From Actinomycetes bacterium (GTDB lineage Bacteria > Auribacterota > JAJCYG01): a DNA stretch of 64,000 bases. Positions 19,201 to 31,200 of the stretch are shown here, piece after piece. Numbering within the stretch: the first letter of the stretch is position 1; every line of letters begins with the position of its first letter. The position numbers and the translations under genes were made by a program. The stretch spans positions 1 through 64,000 of the forward strand of contig JAJCYG010000054.1 of NCBI GenBank assembly GCA_029263055.1, in the 5' to 3' direction. Below the pieces are notes generated by a model that was not told the DNA's origin, ran no database searches, and saw nothing but the letters and a program-made list of their open reading frames with translations.

Positions 19201-22200
19201 TCAAAGTCAACTAGAAGGAATTACAAAAAAGTATAAAAACGTTTTTACAGATGGAAATAGAATCTATGTGCAAGCACAAATTCGCTCTCTGCCTAAAGCA
19301 AGACAACACTATTTTGATTTATTAACATCAAATGGAGATCGAAATGCACTCCAAGAAGAAGCTTATAACTTTTTAATTCAAACGCTAACAGAAACATCAA
19401 GCCGCGACCCCATCGATGTTGCTTTAAGAGAAAACCTTTCTCGCGAAATCAGTGTTGCTGTTAAAGAGAAAAAAAGTAGGGCCTTTTCAAAAGGGGTTCT
19501 TGCTCCAATCTACAGCCAAACAGCCCGACTTATTCCAAGAGTCCTAAACCCATTTTTATCCTTTTTGAATAGAGAAAGTATTGATTCAGAGAAACTTCAA
19601 AAAAGAATCGCCGAAGATGTGGTTGTTCCTCTTATTGAAGAGGGATTACTACTCTTAACTCTTTTCTTTGGTGGGCCAGCGTATCTACTTGCTCGGGCCT
19701 TTTTTGTTGCGGGCCACGCCCTTCAAGACCGTGATGCCAGAAAAAACTTTGATGGCTTTTTAAGGGCAACATTTATTCCTGCATTAATCTCTGTTTTTGC
19801 CACACTCCCTCTTCTGTTAAACCCAGCAGGCGCTTCTGTGGGATTGATTGCTTTAATTGGATTAACAGCACATATTGGTTTAAACAGTCTTGTCACACAG
19901 GCTGCTTTATCAAGTGGTAAAGCAAACTTCAACCCTGTTCGAGAACAAGTCTTAAAGTTTATTGAGAGTCTTGGCCAGCAAAAGAAGAGACCAGGAATAA
20001 AAGGCCAAGAAAGCCTTAATAATAAAGTTTCTAAATTACTAAAATATCTTAACGCGCAACTAGCAAATGAAAATGTAACGGCCCAAACCGTAAAAGAGCT
20101 TTTAGACAAATTAAGCAACAGCTATTCTCTTGAAATACTCGGCCTACAAGATCAATTCAACCAACTTTACGAGCAAGTCTCTGAAAAAAGCGTGTCAGAA
20201 CCAACATCCGAAGCCGACTACAATATTACCGGAGAAAATTCAGAGACACTTGGCGAAGTGATCCAGCTTTTAAATGAAGCGATTGGAGCAAGTCGATTAC
20301 GTCGAGTCTATCTCACAACAAATAAAACTGATCTTGCCCGAAGACAAGAGCTTCGGGCCAATCAAAGCGCAGCCAAGATTCAAGAAAAACTGCGCACATC
20401 TCAACTCTTTAGCAGAGTAGACAGCGTAACCGCACAACTTCTTTTTAAAAGACTACAGAATGTGATCACTAATTACTCAGCCAAAAATGCAGACAAAACA
20501 TTGTCTGAATTAAGATCACTTCGAAGAGAAATCAACGAAATTTTAATTCCTCAAGGCTATTATCTTTACCTGACCCTAGAAACAGACGGGCTCAAAAAAA
20601 GCATTTCAGCTAAGGGAGGCATTATTGATGCCGAGCTCACTCAAACACATACGATTACCAATGAACGCGGCCAACAACAGAGCTTTAATGTTTACTATGT
20701 TGAATCACTGATTCAAGGTCTCGGAACTCAACTCGGCTTTTCTAAAAAATTCGGCCAACACAACCTGTTAGATGGTGACACCGTTGTCTGGACAGAACAC
20801 TATCAAGGAGAAGTCAAACAAACTAAAGATGATGTCAGAGATTATTTTGGAGATGAAGCCGCTCAAGAAATCACAGCAGATAAAATTGCTCAATCGGTTG
20901 AGGTACATGAAGCACGCCATGGTTATGATGCACGTACTTTTGTTTCAGAACGCATTAACATTGTGGCACGCGCTCAAAACCAAGCTCAAAATAGCTTAGC
21001 CACTATTTTCAGACAACTCACAGCAGCAGGAATTCCTCGTGCCAAAGCAGTTGAAGCAGCCAACGAACTCTCAGCCTTTTTAGCAGAAATAGGAGTCGGC
21101 CCTATACCAAAAGCTTCTTTTGTTGATTTTCTTAATCGAGCTGAAGGATTTGTCAACTCCTCTAAAAGAGAAGGTAAATCAGCTCACAGTATTGCTGCTC
21201 TTATCTTAATCGAACAACTTTTAAAACAAGCGGGAGAAACACCCTCCAATGGAAACGTTTTTAACTACACGCCCTCTCAACGTCTCACATATGCGAGCGA
21301 TGTGAGCAATCTTTTAGGAAAATTTAATGACTTGTCCCAAGCAGAAATCAACCAATTACTACGCACTCTAGCAGAACAAACCTATCAAGATATTTTTGAG
21401 TCTAGCCTTTATGTGGGAAATTATGCCAAGAAGGTTGAAGCTGAACCTGTAGCCTTAGAAACCATTCCACTTCCAGAGCAAAGCATTCTTGAAAAATACA
21501 GCACGATCCTTTTAGAATCATCTGGAGTCAAACTAGCAAAAAAACCGATTTCAATTGATCCCAAAACCCAGGTGATTCAATTAGGATCAGATGGAAAATC
21601 TGTTTTAAAATTTAAGCTCTCTCCAACAGGTCAAGTAGAAGGGATTTCCATATTTAACAATGAATCCCTGGAAGACTTTCCCATTAAAGCAGGAAAAACA
21701 TATAAAGTAGGACGGTCAAATAAAGTTGAGATCACAGTCTCTAGCCCTGGAATTTCACGCCAACACCTCTCATTTGAAGTAACTCAAGACAATAAGATTA
21801 TTGTCCAAGACCTTAACTCAGGCAACGGAACCTTTATCCGAACCATTAAAGAATCTCCAAAAGCGCTTCCAGATGCTAAAGAACCTGTTGACCTTTTAGA
21901 ATCTGAAGAAGTGATTGAACAAGCAGTTGAAGCAGCACCTGTAGAAACAGAAAAAACACAACTCGTTCATACCGAAGCATCACGTCAAAACAAAAAGAAA
22001 AGTCCAACAAATGAAGATGCCTCTTTTACCCTTGCATTAAATAACGGCATCACTGTTTCAGCCGTACTTGATGGGGTCGGAGGAGGAGATGCTGGAGATT
22101 TAGCCTCCAACACAGCCAAGGCAGTCCTACAAGAACAACTCGGAGCCCTTCAGTATGCCCAAAAATTAACAAAAGAGAGTGTCAGAACTATTTTATTACG

Positions 22201-25200
22201 GGCTTTTGAAACCGCTCGCTTAGCTGTTGATGAAGCGGCCAAAAGAGAAGACAAGCCTACAACCAATACGACAGTCGTTGTCTCTGTCTCTTTTATAAAC
22301 GAAAACAATGAACGAGTCGTCGTCATTGCCAATGCAGGCGATAGCCGTGGATATGTTTTCCGTAATAATGAACAGTCTTTAGAACAAGTCACCGAAGACG
22401 ACAGCCTAATACGCAGCTTGGCTTATGATTGGGCAACAACAGGTCTTTTGGGACAAAATGAACAACAAGTTCTTAAGGCGCGTTATGAATTAACACGAAG
22501 TTCAGAGACAGAAGATGTTGAACGTGTCTTGAGAGATGTTTTTAGAAACAATCCAAGTACAGGGAACTTTAAACAAGTAGGTCTAAGCCTCATCGACAAT
22601 TACTACTCAATATATGCCGTTCCAGGACGATTTTCAGCAGCTAAGGCACGGCTTCCTCGACTTTATAGTACCCTTATTAATGGCTCGGCCACTGTATTAG
22701 ATTCTGCTCAAGCAAAAACACTTAGAAAAGAATTAAGAGATATTAAAGATTCGTTGGCACAGACAGAAGACACACGACAAATTGAATTGCTCTTAACCCA
22801 ATTAAGGCAATCAACCCTTAACCTCTTAAATCAAATTATCGAGCCTCAAAACTCAGACCTTTTTATCAGTATTTTAGCAAATTACTATTATGGACTAGGC
22901 AATGTGATCACAAGTGATTTGAGACGTACTAATGATCAAAACCTCTCTATCTTTTCAACCATACTCCAACCAAACGACCGCTTAATCTTAACGTCAGACG
23001 GAGTACACGACAATGTCACATTCAGACAGTTGGAACAAAAATTGGGACAACTTAAAGCAGGAGAAGGAGCACAGGCACTTGTTGACCTTGCATATCAAAT
23101 TAATCGAAAAGATGATGACATCACAGCGGTTGAAGAGACCTATCTTCCACAAGAACTTGAGCCAAGCAGAACAACACCCGAACCAATCGCACAATTAATC
23201 GGGCCAATCTCTTTAGCTGTCATGGCATTTGAAGCCAATCCAAATGATCAGACAGCAATCCCTGTTTTCGAATTAAACAGACAGTTACTGGAGGTTATTA
23301 ACCAACTAACAGGAGCTCCTGTTAGAAGTCTAACGGAAAACAGCCTATTTAATACGCTTGCACCAGAAGATCAAGAATGGATTCGAGCATCAGCAGACCT
23401 TATGAATCAATATAACGCAGCTTATGTAACAAGATTAACAAATGACACGCGTTTTTTGACACAAGAGTTACAACGTTTACGAAGCATCACAACCGAGTTA
23501 AATAAAGTGCAATCAGCGCAACTCTACTTTGCTACAACCCGTTTATTAAATAGTGTCACAACAGCAGAGGAACAAACCATTGCCTTACTTCAAATAGAAG
23601 CTTTATCAACCATTCGCAGACACTATTTCAATCTTTTAAAAGAAGATAACTCTCCATATGCAAAACAAATAGTGAGCCGTATTATTGAATTGGCTGAAAA
23701 CACGGGTGATTCTTCAGATCTGACTTTGCTTGAAGAGGTCAAAACATTAAGCCCTCAGGAAGAGGTCAAACAGCCTTATTCAGAAGAAACGGTCGCTAAA
23801 ATCAATCAGCTTATCACCAACTCATCGGCAATCGGTTCACTTTCACAAGGAAGAAAGGTACAGCTCGCTCTGTTAGATACATTTCAAGTGGGAGGGGAAT
23901 CTTATACCGTGTTAGGAGACCCTCAAAACAGAGGGATTTTTCTTTATAATACAACAGCTAATACATTTCAACTTGTTACCTACCAAACATTAGCTCAACC
24001 CAATGGCATTCAAATCAAACAAGCTCAAATTAAAGCAATCAACGGCGGGGTCGTCTTAATAGGAAATGGCGAGGCAACCCAAGAACAACGGGTCACACTC
24101 TATCGGGCCAACCAAGCAGAAGTGTCAAGAGCCTTTGGCAAAGGGGTTCTTTTTCCTGTGTATCAAATTGCTTCGGCAATCGTCACGCTTCCATTTCATA
24201 TTTTGTCCACAGATCCAAAATCACGCATCTTTTCACGAACGGACTTTAGTAAAAAGAGTGAAGAAATTAAACGCCGCTATTACGTCTTTATTGAAGATGT
24301 CTTAGTTCCAGCTATTGAAGAGGGGGGCCTTTTCTTTCTCCTGGCAACATTTGGCCCAGTAGGTTATTTGATTGGACGCTTACTCTTTGTTTTTGGGCAC
24401 TTATTTAATCCGATTACAACAGAAGAAGAATTTGCCCAAACAAGAAAAGAAGATTTGATTGCTGTGAGTAAAATGCTTGCGTTGCCAACATTAATTTCTA
24501 TTGTCACTTTAGCTGCCGCACTCCCTTTTGCTGTGATTACCCCTTATGTCTTTTTGATTGGCTTAGCCACACATATTGCTTCAAACTTATATGTCTCATA
24601 CTCAAACACCACCTTAGAAAAAGCAGTCTTAGGCAAATCAGCCTTATTTAATAAGGATATCACTCCTGTCGACAAACTCAACGCGTTCATCATGGAACTA
24701 GACTCTCTTCCAATTGAAGAACAAGCTGAGTTCCTGACAAAAAATAGAGGGCTTCTTGCTCAACTCCGTTTTCAAGTTGAAGGTGTCGCCAACAGAGACA
24801 TAAAAGCCAACACCAATCTTGCTTACTTAAGCATCTTAAGCTTTATTTACGCTCAAACCGTTCACGGAGGCCCCTCTTCAGTCACACTGCAATCAGGACA
24901 AAAAACTCCTTATGGAGCTTGGGGAATCACTTGGGCGAACAAACTGTTAAATCCAGATTCAGAAGCAAACAATAATGTCTTTAACAATAAATTAGATACC
25001 TTTGTTCGAAACCAAAAGTTAGGTCAAAATGAAGCTGAGATAAAAACTGTATTTAAGAACTTAGCCGACAAGCTAAACCAAAGAGCACTTCAAGAAAGTG
25101 CCCTCAATAAGAACAGGCTTGAACAGACATTAGAAGCCCTTATAAATAAAATCCTACAATCTAAATATCTTCAAAAAAGATTCGACACCATCTCTTTTAA

Positions 25201-28200
25201 TGCTTTTCTAAGAAAAGTATTAAGCCAAGAACTTAATTTAAACAAAAAAGATATGTCATTGGTTCGGTTCATCACACAAGCATTAACCCCATCAACAGAA
25301 GGCTATGGAACACGAGAATCCGTTGTTGACCCAGACAAAGCAACCATTGAAGCAGGAAGAGCAAAATTTTTACAACGTTACGAAAGACTCTCTAAGGAAA
25401 AAGTAGCATTTGATCAATTGATTGATCAGATGAATAACAGAAATAAAGAATTTGTGAACCTTCAACAACAACCTGGTAGTTCTTTAGAACTTTCAGATGG
25501 AAGCATCTTTAGCATTGGCGATGCTTACTTTCGAGTGAGCCGTATCGATGAAAACAATATTCTTTTATCTAGCTACAACTCAAACAACAAAGAAAATCCT
25601 TATAGCACAACTGTTTTAGCTATAAATAACAATTATGAATTTAAAATAGGTCGGGGCACAGACACAAATCTGAGACTCCCGCTACCTAATATTTCTAGAA
25701 ACCATGCCTCATTGCGGATTCAAAATGGTCGCGTTTATTTAGTCGACAACAATTCAAGTAATGGGACGTTTGTAATTCAAGATAGAACCATTGATGATGC
25801 CGGAGCCACTATTTCAACCAATGTTAGAGACATTTACCAACCTGGAGAAGGAACATTAAGAGAAGTTTTAGGCTATGAGATTGTTTCAACAGAACAGGGA
25901 GACCTTTTTGAAGGAATGCCTGAAGACGATTACTGGCCAAGACCTTATTGGTCTACATGGGAGAGTGGAGAGGATCATCCTGAACAATTTTGGAAAGTCC
26001 ACGTTGCAGCCACCTTACGACCTGTAATCGATCAAAAGGTAGCTGTTGCCATCACAAAGTATTTAAGAGAACGAAATGTGGCTCACAAAATACACCGCCC
26101 TGACTTTATAAAAAAGCATACGGCAGATGAGGTCGAAAAACGAGATGGTGTGAGACAAACGCTCAAGTTAATCACTCTTTATCCTAAAGATCGTGCTTTA
26201 GCCATTGAATTAGCCGCTGAAATTGAAACATTAATCGAAAAATTGACTGCAGAGGACAATGTTAAAGCCAAACCTATTCAAGGTGAAAAACCTGTTAACC
26301 GAGATGGGGGTTACACTCATTTTCGCTTTGCCTCAAATAAAAGCGACTACGGGATTACTTACTTTGAAGATCCCAACACAGGAGAAATCACACAAGAAAG
26401 TCGAGAAAAATATTTTGTCCCAGCCTGGGAAGGGGGAGACATTGCCCCTGAGGTACGAGCACTTTATAAAAAGTTAAAGGGAGTAGAAGAAGTTGATCAA
26501 GCAGCAGACCCATTTATTGAATTTAACAACGCCTTTTTAGCTTTGAAAAATAATCCACGAATTAGTGAAGTAAGAAACAATGTTAGAGAACCTAACAAGC
26601 CACTCCCCAACCAACAAAACAAACCTGTGGTCCAAGTGGCACAAGAAATCGTAGCTGATGCAACGGCACTGATACAACGCCTTGAACAGACCAATCGCTC
26701 ATTACAAGACGCGAGAATCACCAAACTGATTACTGAAGCAAAACAGTTACGAGAACCTTTTAATCGTTATTTAACAGCAATTGCTCAGGCCGAGCAAGCA
26801 GCTGAAGCACAAAGAATCGCTCAACTTCAAAGCGCACAACGCGCACAACAAGCAGCTGCCGAAGAACAAAGGGTAGCACAACAGAAATCAGATGCTGAAG
26901 CACTTGTACTTCGCTTAACACAACAAGGCATTGACGTGTTAAATCAAGCCAATAAAACCTCAGATATTAATGAAGCTCTTTCTTTACTCAGTCAAGCCAA
27001 GGGTGCTTATTTTCAAGCAGAGCGTACTATGCAAGCAAACAAGTTAACATCCAAAGAGTTTCTTTCTCAATTTGGAAAACAGCAAGCAACCTTCTTTCAA
27101 TTACGCGCAGAAAGAGAAAAAATATTTATTGATAGTGCTGCAGTAACTGTAAAGCAAAGATTAGCTCCATTACAAACCATTACCGCAGATCCTTCAAAAC
27201 CAAATGAAGTTTTAGACGGAACTTCGACACGCTTAGAACTAGCACGCAAAACCTTAACCGAGTTAGATTCCCTATACTATGAATTGAGAGCATTAAAATT
27301 GGACGCTAGAGTCACGTTTTTTAACACTTCAATTGAAGCCACAGAAGCAGGGCAACTAAAATTAATCGCCTTGATCGAACAAATGGAACAACTCTTAAAG
27401 CAACAAGAAGAAAGAAGAATCGCCCAACAGCAAGAAGCAGAACGCAAACGTGCTGAAGCAGCCGAAGCAGCTAAAGCTAAAGAAGCTCAACAACAGAGAG
27501 TCGCTCAACAGCAAGAAACAGAACGCAAACGTGCTGAAGCAGCCGAAGCAGAAAGGAAACTGGCCGAAGCAGCTTACCAAGACATTGTGGCAAAGATGAA
27601 ACAAATCAAACTGGATGAAAGGATTACCTTCTCTTTAGTAGGAATCTATCCAGACGAAGTGATTCAAAATGGACAAACACGTGTTGCTTTTGCAGGTGAT
27701 ACGTTAGAAGCAACCCAATTGATCGTAGAAGAACTCGAAGCACTTGCACGTAAGCATCAGTCAGCAGCCTTAGTCGAACTACATGAAAAAACAAGCATCT
27801 ATTCAGAACAACTCAAAGAGCATGTGGAAAAATTACGAAAACTATATGGAGAACGACAAAAAATTAAAGCGGATGCATTAACAAAAGTCGTACAAGCAAC
27901 AGAACGACTCAAGTTAGGACTAAGCTCTTTGGATAAATCAAGCAATGTGTTGATAACTTATATCAAAAATGCCAGAACAAACTTCGCTGACGCAACAGCA
28001 AAAGTAACAAATAACCTCTTAATTGACATTCGGTTTTCTTCACGCTGGGAACAAGAAAAACAAAATTACTTTCTACAACTTAAAGCCTTAGAACAAGTAC
28101 TTTTGGATCGAGCTGATCGCGCTATTGTTAAATTCGAGAAAGACCTCTCTTATGGCTCTTTTTCTGATAGTAGCAAGGAAAAAATTGCTCCAAACACGAC

Positions 28201-31200
28201 GCGTGAACAAAGAGCTAGAAGCCTTCTAATGGAAGGAAGAAGACTGAGACAAGAAATTAATACCCTTAGACTCGGATTTTACGACAAAGACGATAAAACA
28301 AAATTCGCCCTTCTTGATGAAAGCGAACAAAGAAAACGATCAGAACTTTCACTTCTTGAAGCAAGAATCGAAGTAAAAGAATCAACTATTTTAGGTTTGT
28401 TAAATTTGTGGAATGGAATCGAATATATCAACAGAGTCAATAAAATATTAGCAGAGGCGATTCAAAGTAATAATTTAACAAAAGTCAAAGCAGCAAAAGA
28501 AAAAGCAGAAGCACTTTATGAACTTACGGGCCAATTTGTTTATAATAAAAACTTAACTGCAAATAAAAGTTTTCTTTTTGCTTGGGACACATTTAGAGAA
28601 CAATACCTTATCACCATCCAAGGACTTGAAGCAAAATTAGTCGCTCCTGTTCAATCATTAGCCAATCAAATTAGCACTCTCATCTACTCTCGAGAATGGA
28701 CTTTTATCGAACAAGACCCTAAAAATCCAAAGGAAAAACTATGGGGAAACAATAAAGATCGCTTCGCAATGGCTAAAGAATTTATTGAAGCCTTTGTTGC
28801 TTTTGAAAAAAGAGCTGCTGAGCTAGATCAACAACTTTCAAATGAAGCAACAAAAGCCTTAATTGAATATGTTGCGACAAATAAAAATAAGTTAGACAAA
28901 CTAAATAGCTCATTGGAAGCAGCTGTTAAAGAAGAAAAAAGAGCTGCATTACGAGCAAAAGCCCCTAAAAGAGGAAAAGCGAAAGAAAAAGCTGTTGCAA
29001 AAGTGCTGAAGGGGAAAGAAACACCCACACACTCCTTATTACGAGAAGCGGGCATTGTTCCAGGTGTGGCAGATCTTTCGCCCCCTCTTTCAAGAGTGCG
29101 TGATTTAAATGAACTGACACAAAAAATAGTGGCCCGGATCACAAGAATAAAAAATAACTTAGTGCGTGAAGAGCTCACAGACGCCTATAAAAAAGAGCTC
29201 GCCCTTGCCTATCGATACTTTCAAGCATTAGAAAAACCTGCTGAAGCGCTTCCACAAGAAGATAAGGAACGGTTAAGAGCAAGCTACCGAGCAAACCGAG
29301 GCGTTGGTTTTTTTGCAGGAGTGACGGCTGAAAAAATAACCGGAAGCAACGCCACTCAAACTGGCGCGTTAAACCTTAGCCAACGTATCTTTCGTCGATT
29401 AGTTATCGATGGTGCCAACAACACAAACCTGATTAAAAATGCGAATGAACAAATCTCATTTTTAATTGGAGCGGCTCGAGAAAACCAAGTACGATTAGAA
29501 GCGCTTGATGAAACACCGTTGTTACAACGTCGCATCCGAGCATTAAAAAATCTGCGTGCTAATCTTTCAAGATCAAAAAAATCTTACTCTCAACTAACAA
29601 CCTTAGTTCAAGAAATCAATAGCTTTAATCCAGCAGAGCAAACTTATGAGCAAGGCATTGAAAAACTAAATAAAATCCAAGCCCTTTTTAAAGATTACTT
29701 AGCTGTCCTTCAAAACATTGACCGCTCTATTATTCCGGTCGAAGCAAGAAATGAAGAAGGCGGTATTACTAGCATTGGCAGAGATACATTAGTCGCTCAA
29801 CTTTTAACCGCACAAAACCAAATAAAAGCTCAACTTGCCGCGATTAAACCCGCCACACCAGAAATCGTTGTCGAAGAGGTTGTTCCGGAAGAAAAAGTCT
29901 CTGTGAGCCCTTCTTTACTTGTTTTTCGTCCAAACGGTATTTACAAAACAGAGGCTGTTAAGAAAATTATTAATACATTTACAACTCCAGAAGCTGTGAT
30001 CGCTTTTGCAAATCAATATGCGCGCCAGGCTGTCAATGTTGCTCAAGAAAGAGACCAAGAATACACAGAAAAACAAGCTCTATATTTAGAAGTGATCTCT
30101 GAAAATAGCGACAGGGGTGAAAGACACCTGACAGCACTCAATCGTTTAGGAACACTTACTTTGAGCAAACAACTCCACAAAAGAAACACAGTGGTTCAAG
30201 CATTAGAACTAAAACAACTGCTGCAACTATTAAGAACAGAAACCCCTCTTGGTAAAACACAAAGACTAAACTATGAAGATATCACCAGGGCAAATAAAAA
30301 TGACCAGCAAGATTTTGAGTCGTTAAATAATTTACTCATTTCTTTTCTTGCTCTAGCAAAACGAACTCCCATTCTCAACAGAGAGAGAGAAACAAGATGG
30401 GCAGCCATCCAACTCAATAACTATATTTTAGCGCTGATTAAAAACCCAAAGAAAAGACCTCGAGCAATGAACGCATGGTTTTGGTTTTACCAAAATGCAA
30501 TTCCAGACTTTGCACGCTATACAATAGCCTTGAGCCTCGAACTAAAGAGCCTTTATAAGGCTCGAGTTAGTACTCTTTTAGACAACGCAGGGCTCAGTCA
30601 ATTTGACTTTAAATATCTTTTTTCTAGCAAACAAGATGCTGAAAGGTGGAGCCAAACCGCTTTAAAACCTAAAGAACAAGAATTATTTCAACGCTTAAGA
30701 AAAAACAAGACGCTCTTATTTGTTAACGAAGAAACCTTTAAAAAATCAAGAATAAGCAGAAAAGACCGCCTCTTGTTAAAGGAGTTAAGAAAAAGTAATG
30801 ACTTCTTAGTTCTTGTTAGACTCTCTGAATTAAACCACGAAATAACGGAAACTCATTATAGCTATCTGCGAAGTATTAAAGAAAAAGAAGCAGATCCTCG
30901 CGTTGCCATTCGAACTTTTAAACCTGAAGGAACCCCTCCTGTTGAGAGAGCTTCTTTTGAAGATGTGATTCAAGCAAGACAAAAACAAGACCCCTCTCTT
31001 TTCGATCGAACAGAAGAAGCACTCGCAGTAATTGAGAGACAGGCTCTTACTTCTGAAAATAGGGCTCGTCTTGTTATCGAACAAATTTTTAAAGAAGCGG
31101 CTGAGGAAAAAAGTCCTACCACAGTAGACGGCTATGAAAGAATGTATCTAAAGATATTAGAACAATTCCCTGCGCTCTTGTTAAATGAAATAAAGAGGTT

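Noticed and set aside
26780..27600. Repeats in the giant gene as a CRISPR array
   Set aside because: There are only two copies of a 49-bp unit, in frame and encoding coiled coil; there is no regular spacer pattern.
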